Source of the DNA: Euphorbia lathyris
Taxonomy: Eukaryota; Streptophyta; Magnoliopsida; Malpighiales; Euphorbiaceae
DNA: 64,000 nucleotides
Direction: 5' to 3'
Assembly (NCBI RefSeq): GCF_963576675.1
Contig: NC_088913.1
Span: 90,767,001-90,831,000 of the forward strand
Shown here: positions 11,619 to 21,800 of the stretch, in pieces
Numbering within the stretch: the stretch's first letter is position 1
Layout: each line of letters begins with the position of its first letter
Program-made: the position numbers and the translations under genes
Notes under the pieces: generated by a model
The model's database searches: none
What the model was told of the DNA's origin: nothing
What the model saw: the letters and a program-made list of their open reading frames with translations, nothing else

Positions 11619-11628
11619 TATATAAGGT
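11619..11628 (+). promoter_or_regulatory. TATA box of the antisense cargo gene
   Basis: The sequence ctatataagg lies 77 bases before the first ATG (11705). It is followed by a CT-rich 5' leader (tctctcttctttctctctct), a common plant core-promoter layout. It points toward the plus-strand plant-mobile-domain gene, away from the neighbouring LTR. Confidence 0.7.
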
Positions 11629-11704
11629 GGTGGGGTTTCATTTCAACCCCACACCTTCTCTCTCTTCTTTCTCTCTCTAGACTTTGATTTGGATTATCCT
11701 CGGG

Positions 11705-14700
11705 ATGGATTTGGATGAATGCGATGGCACGAGAGGCATGGATGAGGTTTACGTGAACCTAGATAGAGTGGACCCTTTCCACGACCCTACGACGCATCTG
11801 AGCCGGACACGCTGCAACGAGGTAAGTGATTTCTCACTTTTGTTTGATTCAAATTCTAGGCTTTAGTATTTCTATCCGAACATGATTTGCATGCTAACTT
11901 TTAGATTGCCTTAGAGGACTTTAGCTAGAAAACATGAATTTCTTCACTTACAAGTAACACTTGTTTACTTCTGCGTAAGAATGCGCGCTATATGCATGTG
12001 AATAGTAATCCTACGAATTTATGCATGCTAACAGTAAAAATAACGTGAATAGTAAAAACGTGAATAGTGCACGTGAATAGTAAAAACGTGAATAGTGACA
12101 ACTTAACTAATGCACGTGAATAGTGAGAACTTAACTAATGCATGTGAATAGTAAAACTTAACTAATACACGTGAATAGTAAAAACGTGAATAGTAGAAAT
12201 GTGAATAGTGAAAACTTAACTAATGCACGTGAATAGTAAAAACGTGAATAGTGCACGTGAATAGTGAAAACTTAACTAATGCACATGAATAATAAACTTA
12301 ACCTATGCTCCTTGTCAATGCGGACGAGAGTGGATTAAAGAATTAACTAAACCTTACATGAGCGACCCTAAAGGAGAGACCTTTACAGAAAGTTGGCCCT
12401 AATTGACCAGATGTCTCTAGGTTAGATAATGAAAGAATGCCTAGTCTTAACGCGTCCTCACTAATTGCATGCTTTAGGAACTGTATTTAAATTTTCTTGT
12501 CTTGTTCTTTCTAGTTTATTGAGATTTCTGGGAGCACCGCCGAGATTCACTCGTGGTATGCTAGGCTGGGCGCCGCGGCGAGAGCCCGCGTGCGCGAGTT
12601 GGGCTTCGAGCCTTTTATTGCAGCGTTGCCCCGCACCAATGGGGTATGCGACCGCTTTGGCTTACGCGCCTTATGTGTGCGGTGGGTTGACTCGACCCAC
12701 ACTTTCCACCTTTCTTTCGGGGAGATGACCATCTCGCCCAGGGATTTTTCACTGCTGACAGGGTTGCGAGGGAGCAGCACTCCCGTTCCCTTTTATTTCG
12801 ATATGATGCGACCACGGGTCGACCTTGCTAGGCTCGCTGCCTTGATTGGATCGGGGGTTCGCCCATGCGCCAAATCTACTCCGGCGAAGTTTATTTCCAC
12901 CGCGAGCCTTTTGAGTCGGCAAGATTTTTGTGAGACCGACGATACCGACTTGGCGGTTCGTAGCTTCTTGGTATATACTCTGAGTGAGACGATTTTCCGC
13001 ATGAAGGGCGGGAAGGTACACGCGGGTCTCATTCAGGCACTCAGCGATCTGGATGCGGCGGCTTCCTATGATTGGGCGGGGGCAGGCTTAGCCTTTCTCT
13101 ACAAGTTTTTGGATCTGACTTGCCGGAAGCGCAAGGATTTCGGTGGTTACACCTTCGCTTTGCTGGTACGCGACGCCTTTTTGACTTGCCCGTCTTATCT
13201 TCTTTGCGTCTTTCACACTCCTAATCCTTGTTTTTACCGCAGGTGTGGGCGTATGAGAGGCATATTCTTCCCAGCCGGTCTCGACCTCGACCGAGAGTAC
13301 CGAGACCGCCTTTCATGACCTGATGGAGAGATTTTGACTTGGGCGCCGAGAGGAGTCGGATGGTGCCGCGGCTCCTAGATTGGATCGACTCGCTGACCCT
13401 CAGAAAGGTAGATTTTGCCTAGTCGTGCTAGATTTTTGTTTGAGTCTTTCTGACTTTCTCTTTGTGCATTTTTTAGATTAAGTTCAGGTGGGACGACCTC
13501 GACTTCGGTCCCGATTATACTTATGTATCTATGATCCAGGAGCAGCAGTGTGTGCTCACCGGCCCCTGCGTGCGGGCATGGTATTTGGGGGACCGAGGCA
13601 TCACCGGAGTTAGTGACGCCCACTGGACACCGGGTGAGATTCCCGTTTCTATGTTCGCGGTGCGGACCATGCCCCTATCGACCATTCGTCAGGACCTGAC
13701 CCGTCGGTTTGTTGGTAGAGCGGTGTGGATTCACGCCGGGGGCCGCGAGCTTTACTTATCTACTCTGCTGAGCGCGAGGGATGCCCCGACGGCAGCGATG
13801 GAGGTGGATCCGGTGGCAGATGTATTTTCGAGGGAGGCTGTTACGGCAGTCTTTGGTCAGGAGGAGGTCCCGGTAAGTGGTTCCGCCCCCTTTCTCATTT
13901 TACCATTTCATTCATGAGATGTTTAGAGGTTTTTATTGTGTGTTTTTTTTTGCAGGAGGGATCCTGGAGGAGTGCCCATTTATCCGATTTCTTTGACGGC
14001 ACTCGAGCTCAGACGCCTGTGTGCGAGCAGCCCTACTATGTCGGCGAGTCCTCCAGCGCTGCCCGACCGGAGAGGTCTTCCCTAGGTGTGCCCCTACCAG
14101 ACTACGGGAGAGACTTTGCCACGATTTGTTATGACGAGTTCGGGGCCGCTTATGCGGGATTCGAGGCGGCTCCTCCCATCTTCTCCTCGAGGGTCCCATT
14201 TGATCCCTCAGACGCTTCTCTGACTACGAGAGAGACCTGTACAGATTACGTGGGGCTGTCTGGTTATCTACGAGATCGCCTCAGCTTGCGCTGCACCGAT
14301 CACCTGGTATGTATCATTATTTTACTTTAGTGTAGTGGAATGTATGCATGTATGTATGATTTATGTTCGTGCCTACGCTGCTTCTTATTTTTATCTGTTT
14401 TTCCTTTCTTTTGCTTTAGAGCGATCTGCATGCCCACGAGCGGAGGCAGAGCGAGTTGGTGCGGGAGGCCGACGCCCGGGTCGGTCAGGTGTATCAGGAG
14501 AGAAATGACCACTGGTCAGGGATGATGCGACGGGAGACTGAGGGTCGCCTTGCCGTCAAGGAGAGGGCGCGCAAAGATTCGATCGGATGCCTCGCTGCCG
14601 AGGAGAGAGCACGGGTCGCCGATGAGAGAGCACGAGCTGCTGATGAGCGAGCGCGAGCTACCGAGGAGGCACTATCTGCGGAGCGGGCATCACACTTGAG

Positions 14701-14737
14701 AGATTTTGAGGACTATTGGGACTTCCCTCTGTATTAG
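11705..14737 (+). pseudogene. Six-exon plant-mobile-domain (PMD, PF10536-type) gene carried antisense in the Tat-like element
   Basis: Six exons (11705-11821, 12515-13165, 13243-13407, 13477-13872, 13956-14306, 14420-14737) join through five phase-0 GT-AG introns of 693, 77, 69, 83 and 113 bp into about 665 codons. Donors include GTAAGT (introns 1 and 4) and GTATGT (intron 5). Exon 2 holds the PMD hallmark (CVRWVDSTHTFHLSFGEM, then SPRDFSLLTGL). The C-terminus is a charged coiled coil with repeated ADERAR units. The only lesion is an in-frame TGA at 13321-13323 in exon 3, probably from CGA by C-to-T change. PMD proteins (MAIN/MAIL relatives) act in plant genome silencing, and TE-borne PMD copies are known. 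What this copy does is unknown. It converges on the integrase gene with about 450 bp between their 3' ends. Confidence 0.85.
11998..12295. repeat. Intronic gtgaatagt repeat cluster
   Basis: Inside intron 1 of the PMD gene the word gtgaatagt recurs many times, mostly as cacgtgaatagt or aacgtgaatagt, with spacers such as aaaaa and gaaaacttaactaatg. The higher-order unit is irregular, about 15-45 bp. There are repeated cacgtg (G-box-like) hexamers. Whether these matter for expression is unknown. Confidence 0.85.
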
Positions 14738-15013
14738 GCTCGTTATGTATTGCTTTGTAGTTTTTTATTAGAGTTTCCCCGATATATAGTTGATGTATAG
14801 GGAGTGGGGTGGATATCAGGTAGGCTTTTTATGAAAAGTAAGATAGGAAATGTATAACTCATGATTCATATTACCATGCATTTAGTAGATTATGATGATT
14901 CCAATCATTCTCGTCAAATATATTCATATCCTTTATTTATTTACAAACAACAGAAATACTTAGTCTCTTATACATTGTTTTTGTAACTGCTCAAGTTATA
15001 ACTACTATTACCA
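14738..15013. other. Spacer between the converging PMD and integrase genes
   Basis: AT-rich sequence with no ORF. It should hold the 3' end of the PMD transcript. No clear AATAAA is seen close to the stop codon, only AT-rich stretches such as gttttttattagag. Confidence 0.5.
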
Positions 15014-15180
15014 GGACCCGCCTTTCGGTTTTCGGATCCCGGCGATTTTTCTCCTCTCCTTTTACTATCCCGGAATTTTTAAATGAGTGCCCTTTCGGGT
15101 TTTCACCCACTGGGATGTCCCTTATTATTGCATAGGCCGCCCTTTGCGGGTTTTCAACCTATCGGGAATTTTTCTTTCTT
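15014..15180 (-). repeat. Three diverged hairpin-like repeats after integrase
   Basis: Three units share the pattern ccctttcgggttttc: cgcctttcggttttcgg, gccctttcgggttttcaccc and gccctttgcgggttttcaac. Each is followed within a few bases by a (c/t)ggga or cccgg word. They sit directly downstream of the integrase stop in element orientation, where a structured 3' untranslated or processing signal would be plausible. That role is inferred. Confidence 0.55.
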
Positions 15181-15186
15181 TTTTTT

Positions 15187-16520
15187 TTACGAAAAGTATT
15201 TCTTAAGCCTATCCAGGTTGGTAGGTTCGGAGAATTCCATGCCGTCCATGGTAGTTAACTTCACCGCTCCTTTGCTTAGTATCTTCTTCATGACGAATGG
15301 CCCTTCCCAGTTAGGTTTAAACTTGCCCCTAGGGTCGGTGTGCGTCACACGAATCTGTTTCAGCACCAAATCTCCTTCTTTGATAGGACTGGTCTTGACC
15401 TTTTTATTGAAAGCTCGAGCCATCCTTCTTTGATATAACTGTACATGGTAAAGGGCTTCCATCCTTTTCTCGTCAACTAAAGCCAACTGCTCACATCGCC
15501 TCTTCACCCATTCCGTCTCGGGGATTTCTGCTTTCACTGCGATTCTCAACGATCGCTTTTCGATCTCAATCGGCAGTACTGCTTCTGTTCCGTATACCAA
15601 GGAGAATGGCGTTGCCCCAGTCGAGGTTCTGACTGTCGTGCGATAAGCCCATAATGCGAGTGGGAGCTGCTCATGCCAATTCCGATGTGATTCCACCGTT
15701 TTTACGAGAATCCTCTTAAGATTCTTATTAGCTGCTTCTACTGCCCCATTAGCTTGTGGACGGTACGGAGAAGATCTGTGATGTTCAATGCCATATTCTC
15801 GGAAGAGACTTCTTACTTCCCCCTGAAACTAGACCCCATTATCCGTGATCATGTGATGAGGCACTCCGAACCTAGTGACCAAGTGTTTCTCAATGAACTT
15901 TCTCATCTGCTTGGATCCCAATTTGCTAAACGACTCTGCCTCTACCCACTTGGTGAAATAATCGATGGCGACTGCAATAAACTTGTGTCCGTTCGAAGCA
16001 TTAGGCCTTACCTCACCAATGATGTCAACGCCCCAAGCTACGAATGGCCAAATAGGTGCTAACACATGTAATTCCATGGCTGGAAGATGACTACAATCGC
16101 CGTGGATTTGACAATCGTGGCACTTCTTCGCATACTCGCTACAATCTCTTTCCATGGTGAGCCAATAGAAGCCTTGTCTGATGATTTTCTGGGCTAACAC
16201 TGCTCCTCCCATATGGGCCCCGCAAATTCCTGAATGTACTGATTCCATCGCCTCGTGGGCTTCTCCCGCATCCAAGCACCTTAGTTGTAACCCATCGATG
16301 TGCCTTTTGTAAAGTAAGTCGTTGTGGATGACGAACTGCCGAGCTAACCTTCTAATCACAGCTTGATCCCTCGGTTCTGACTCTACCGGATATGTTCCAT
16401 GCTTCATGAAGTTCACGATATCGAAATACCACGGTTTTTCATCTGCCCCTAATAGCATTACGTCCTCGTAGCATGGTTTGTGAGATCTCCTCAATACCAA
16501 CGGTTCGAGGCAAGGTTCCG
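15187..16520 (-). pseudogene. Tat-like integrase, one in-frame stop
   Basis: Reading enters this frame from the RT-RNase H frame by a one-base frameshift near 16500-16520 and runs to a stop at 15187. It shows the HHCC zinc-binding module (HSGICGAH, then CHDC), the catalytic core with aspartates in WGVDIIG (about 16025) and TDNGV (about 15842), and the glutamate in ANGAVEAANKN. A C-terminal domain follows, with FKPNWEGPFVMKK typical of plant gypsy integrases. A TAG at 15829-15831, directly after TDNGV, interrupts the core in the same frame and fits CAG to TAG. Integrase inserts the cDNA into chromosomes. This copy could not do so unless the stop were read through. Confidence 0.93.
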
Positions 16521-18857
16521 GGGGTTGTCCCAAACTGACACCAAAGTGGCCAAAGCATCCGCCGCCTGGTTCTGCGCTCGAGGAATGTGATAGAAACGAC
16601 ACTCCTTGAATCTTTGTGCCAACCCTTCTAGCTGATCTAGATATGGACGTAGCCTTTCTTCCCTCACTTCCCAGTTTCCTTGTGCTTGTTCGATGATCAA
16701 CTTGGAGTCACCCCAAATTTCGACATATGATGCTCCCAGTGCTGCTAATGACTCTAAGCCATAAATGCACGCTTCATATTCGTCCATATTGTTGGTAAGA
16801 GGGAATGACAACTTCTTGGCCATCGGGATTCTTTCTCCCTCTGGTGAAATAAGTAGTACTCCAACTCCGGCTCCATTCGAATTAACTGCTCCGTCGAAGA
16901 ACATTTTCCATGGTATAACTTCAATTGCGTTTAAGTGCTCGTCGGGGAAATCATAATTTATCTCTTCCTCTTCTGCATTCAGAGGTTGGTTGGCCAGAAA
17001 CTCTGCCACGGCCCTCCCTTTGATAACCTTCTTCGTTACATATTCAATGTCAAACTCGGATAAAAGTAGTAACCATCGGGCTAGTTTCCCTGTCAAAGAC
17101 GGAGTTCGGTACAGATACTTCACGGGGTCCATCCGAGAAATAATGATCACTTTATATGATTGAAAATAGTGCCGTAGTTTCTTTGTTAGCCATACTACTG
17201 CCACGCACGTCTTTTCGATCATGTAGTACCTGAGCTCGTACTCGAAGAACTTCTTACTCAGATAATACACCGCGTGCTCAACACCGGTGTCTCCCTCTTG
17301 GGCCAGCATTGCCACATAGAGGAGCAGCGGTTTTCCCAGTTTAGGCGGTCTCAGAATTGGCGGATTAGACAAGTAATCCCGGACCTTCTCTAGAGCTTGC
17401 TGACACTTATCATTCCAAGTAGCGGGTTGGTCTTTCCTTAGCAACTTAAAGATTGGCTCGCAGATTGCGGTGAGTCTCGCTATGAACCGACTGATATACT
17501 GAACCTGCCCCAGAAACCCTCTCACTTCCTTCTCATTTCTCGGCGCCGGCATCTCCTGTATAGCCTTCACTTTATCAGGATCCACCTCGATTCCCTTATT
17601 TCCGATTACATAGCCTAAGATTTTCCCCAACGAAACGCCGAAAAAGCACTTCTTCGGGTTTAACCTTAGCTTGAATTCTGCAATTCGGGCCAAAAACTTC
17701 TCGAGCGCGGCAAAATGCCCTTCTCTTGTCTCTGATTTGACCATCATATCGTCCACGTAGACTTCTACTTCCTTGTGTATCATATCATGGAACAGTGCTG
17801 TGGCCATTCGCTGGTAAGTTGCCCCGGCATTTTTCAAACCGAACGGCATTACTCTGTAACAGTATGTCCCCCACTCGGTTGTGAATGAGGTTTTTTCTTT
17901 GTGCTTTTCGGCCATCTGAACTTGCATGTAGCCCATGAAACCATCCACATTCGTGTGTAAGACGCTTGACGCTGCACTGTCGATCAATACGTCGATATGA
18001 GGCAATGCGAACTCATCCTTGGGGCATGCCTTGTTAAGATCTCTGTAATCAACGCACATCCTTACTTTGCCGTCCTTTTTTGCGATTGGCACCACATTTG
18101 CGACCCAAGGGGGATAGTCGATCGCTTCGATGAATCCTGCTTCTAACTGCTTTTTCACCTCCTCTCTGATCTTGTCTGCCCATTCTGGTCTCATACGTCG
18201 GAGCTTCTGCTTTACGGGCTTTGCCTCGGGATATGTTGGAATACGGTGAGTTACGATTGATTGATCAATTCCAGGCATGTCTTCGTATGTCCAAGCGAAT
18301 ACAATTTCGTATTTTTTAATTATTCTCTCAAATTCTTTTCTCTCTTCAATAGTTAATTCTTGAGCAATTTGTATAAGTTTAGGATTTTCATCCGTACCAA
18401 GATTGAAAGTTGACATTTCTATTGCATTGATTTCAAATGTAGGCATGTTATATGAATGAGAATGCATGGAATGATCACGATCAACATCAAGCAAGTAAGC
18501 AAAATCAGAATTCATTTCATTGATAGCATGGGTGATTACATCATCTGATTCAAACAAAGCAGTAATACAATTTTCATCATCAGGGTCTTCGGACTTCTCA
18601 TGAATTTTGGAGGTACTAGGCTCATCTCCCGCTCCTGCAGTTGCTTCAACGGTGATGACTTGCTCCTCGGCATTTAAATCCAGCATCATAATCTCCTCGA
18701 CAAAGCAGCTCGCCTTTCCTTTGCCCCAGTCGGCCACATCATTGAAGATTTTGAATCCCAGCAGAATCTTTCCTTCTGTGCTAGTCCATGATTCGGGGGT
18801 CCCTGAATACACCTTTCCATGCCCCTCATTCACGAAGTACTTCCTCAAGCCCACTTT
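16491..18857 (-). CDS. Reverse transcriptase, RNase H and archaeal-type RNase H of the Tat-like element
   Basis: The frame continues from gag-protease after a single UGA codon and runs about 787 codons. RT motifs are present in order: TNVDGF, FGLKNAGATYQ and the YVDDM active site (about 17750). A first RNase H-like segment around 17300 looks degenerate. A second RNase H with FFDGA, DEYEA, WGDSK and the final AADAL follows (about 16570-16900), and this duplicated RNase H is diagnostic of the Tat/Ogre lineage. It copies genomic RNA to DNA and degrades the RNA strand. It ends by frameshift where integrase should continue. There is no convincing ATG at the start, so expression must depend on the upstream frame. 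Confidence 0.95.
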   Translation of the reverse strand, partial: KVGLRKYFVNEGHGKVYSGTPESWTSTEGKILLGFKIFNDVADWGKGKASCFVEEIMMLDLNAEEQVITVEATAGAGDEPSTSKIHEKSEDPDDENCITALFESDDVITHAINEMNSDFAYLLDVDRDHSMHSHSYNMPTFEINAIEMSTFNLGTDENPKLIQIAQELTIEERKEFERIIKKYEIVFAWTYEDMPGIDQSIVTHRIPTYPEAKPVKQKLRRMRPEWADKIREEVKKQLEAGFIEAIDYPPWVANVVPIAKKDGKVRMCVDYRDLNKACPKDEFALPHIDVLIDSAASSVLHTNVDGFMGYMQVQMAEKHKEKTSFTTEWGTYCYRVMPFGLKNAGATYQRMATALFHDMIHKEVEVYVDDMMVKSETREGHFAALEKFLARIAEFKLRLNPKKCFFGVSLGKILGYVIGNKGIEVDPDKVKAIQEMPAPRNEKEVRGFLGQVQYISRFIARLTAICEPIFKLLRKDQPATWNDKCQQALEKVRDYLSNPPILRPPKLGKPLLLYVAMLAQEGDTGVEHAVYYLSKKFFEYELRYYMIEKTCVAVVWLTKKLRHYFQSYKVIIISRMDPVKYLYRTPSLTGKLARWLLLLSEFDIEYVTKKVIKGRAVAEFLANQPLNAEEEEINYDFPDEHLNAIEVIPWKMFFDGAVNSNGAGVGVLLISPEGERIPMAKKLSFPLTNNMDEYEACIYGLESLAALGASYVEIWGDSKLIIEQAQGNWEVREERLRPYLDQLEGLAQRFKECRFYHIPRAQNQAADALATLVSVWDNPRNLASNRWY

Positions 18858-21800
18858 TCATTCGCCACTTGCGTTGGATGGACCTCCCTGCTCATATCCC
18901 AAACCCCTCCGGGTTTTCTGACTCTTAAAGTCCGGAAATTCTGGCAACCCCTGATGGTGTGCTCCTAAGCCCATTCCTGGGATGAAACCTCCCTTCATCA
19001 TCTTCACCACATCGGTGGTCATGCTGGACTCATAAATCCCGAAGACTTGGAATCCGGAGAAAAGTTGAGGCTCAATTCCCAATGCCGCCACCGAGCTCAA
19101 TTTCTCAGCTCTGATTGTCACTATCTCCTCCCCGAAGGGGAATTTAATCATTTGGTGGAGCGTGGAGGGCACACCTCCCAACTTATGGAACCAAGGGCGT
19201 CCCAACAGTACAACAAAGGTTACCGGTATACCCAGCACGATGAATTCAGTTTCTTCTTCATGCGGCCCTACTTTCAACTTGGCCTTGAAGACTCCCTCAA
19301 TGTGCTTACGGCTGTCATCATACGCTCTAATCACAGTTTCAGAGGCTGTCAGGTCTCCTCTCTCCACTCCCAACTTCGACAAGAGTTTCAAAGGACAAAC
19401 ATTAATGGCCGATCCATCATCGACCATCACGCAACTAGTCTTATTTCCGTTAATTTCCGCTCGGATATACAAAGGCTTATTGTGAGCCTTCCCCTCTTCT
19501 GGGAGATCCTCATCAGTAAATGTGATCTCAGTCTTCTTTCGGACCATAATTGCCCCTACTAGCGCTGCCGGCTCAGTATCGGTGGAAATAACCAGATTCT
19601 GCAATTCTTTCATCAAGTTCTCACGATGGTACTTATAATGGCATAGAACTTCCCAGACTGTGGACTTAGCTTGTGTCTTCTTCAACTGCTCCAGAACTTG
19701 GTCATCGGGCTTAGGAGCCGACCTTTCTCCAATCTCAGTTTCTATCATAGGTGCCTTTCCCTCGGCCACACGACCTGATCTCGTCATTACCGTGATTTTC
19801 GGCTCATCATCCGATTCGTCCCAAATGTTAATAGGAATCCTCTGATTGGTATCTTCCTCGTCCGAAGAACTCTCCCAAATGTCCACGACCATTAAATCCA
19901 TGACGTGAGGAACATTCGGATTCAAGTAAAAGGGATCCGCCGATCCATACAAAGCCCAACCTATCAACTCATCATAGTCACGGAGGGACACTCTGCTCAT
20001 CCTTCTTGCGGCCAACGGAATAGCACCTCGTTGTATGCACATAAGCTGCACCTTATCACTCATTGTTTCATTACACTGCTCATAACGGTGTCTCCACCTT
20101 CTAGCATAATCCACAAACGGTTCCTCGGGGAATTGCCTGATCCTATCCAGATCGTCCAGGGATCCCGTCCACGGAATGTACATCTCATATCTTGCCACAA
20201 AGGCACTCCTAAGCGGTACCCAATGACCCATTTCTTTCTCTGATAGACCCTGATGCCACAATAAGGCTTCACCCATCAAGGTTTCCGGAAAATGTTCATG
20301 CAACTCACCCTGCGGAAATCCGGCGTCATACATATGATTGCGGAATAACCTCGCGTGCTCAATAGGATCCTGGTATCCACCATACCTAGGCATCACTAAT
20401 ACCGCATCAGGCGTTTGGTAAGATGGGGAATCAGGGGTTTGCTCCGTCAGCATCCATACTGTATACTCTTTGATAAATCTTTTCGTCATTGCTGCCCAAT
20501 CGGGCTTAACATACATCGGCAATGACATGTACCACATTAATGGTTCACCCATCAACGAATTGCAAAACAAGCTAGTGATCTCTTCCTCTTTAAAACCCAA
20601 GGGCGCCATAGCCGACAAGTAGAAGTGAAGGTGCTCCATAGGGTCCTTATTGCCGTTATACTTGCTAACCCCCGGCAACGGACGCTTGATAGGTCCAATC
20701 TGCATCGCAAAGCGCTCCGCAGTTCTGTCTTCAGCTCTTTGGTACTTTTCTAAAAACAAATCCGACAACCGATCCCAATCATGCTTGCAAGGGTCGGGTA
20801 ATGAGTAAAACCACCCCAAAGGCTCGCCTATCAGTGAATGGTGAAACCACTGAGCAATCTCGTCCACTCCGAAGGATTCAACAAACATGTCGCGCATATA
20901 TTCACGCAAGTGCACCTCGGGATTTCCTCCACCACTAAACAGACCCAATTCTGGCACAATAGTTCGAGACGACCCTTCTCCGGTCTCTTCGGCACTATCT
21001 TCATCATACGGTGCTCCACCGTCCAATCCTTCATCCATTAGTTCATCCTCCTGTTCCTTGCCAAGGAAGGACACATATATACCATTTCCTACATTGCTCT
21101 TTTCCTCGGAGTCCAACAACTCCTCTTCATTTTCCTCGAAGGATTTCATCACTACACTTTCTTTCAGACCGAATCCGATCATGCTCACCCTATGATTAGG
21201 CAATGGATTACGCCTAGTGGAAGGGTTCACTGATGAAGGATCAGCTATCTTCTTTTCCTCGATCAAATCTTGGATTTCATGTTTCAGCCTCTCACAATTC
21301 TCAATTGTATGCCCATAACTGCTATGGAATTCACAATACCCTCTAGCATGTATCTGCGGAGTAGGTTGAGCTTTGTTATACGGGGTGAGGGCTTTCAACA
21401 ATCCCTTTTTCTGCAGACGCTCGAAAACTTTCGCGTAGGTCTGATCGAACTTGGCGAACCGCCTCTTTTCAATAGCATTAAGATCAACCACTTTCACTGC
21501 TGCGGATTCCGTACTCACGCTAGGCCCTCCGGCACTATATCCAGACTTCGTCCACTTGGTATAAGCTTTCTTCGGCTCTCCATCCCCTTCAACAGTCAAG
21601 GCACAACTATACATCTGATTGAAATCCGTAAATGGCATATACCGCAACTCATTTTTGATATACGGCAATGTGTTGCCAACCACCATTCGGATCTGATCCT
21701 GCTCGAGCGGCTTTTGTTTCATCACTGCGGCCTTAGCCCTCCATCTTTTCACAAAATCGGAAAAGGATTCCCCAGCCTGTTGCTTAGTGCTCTCTAACTC

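Noticed and set aside
19047..21797. Plus-strand frames of 60-175 codons across the gag-protease gene
   Set aside because: They are mirror frames of the 1232-codon minus-strand gene, with no motif and no start context.
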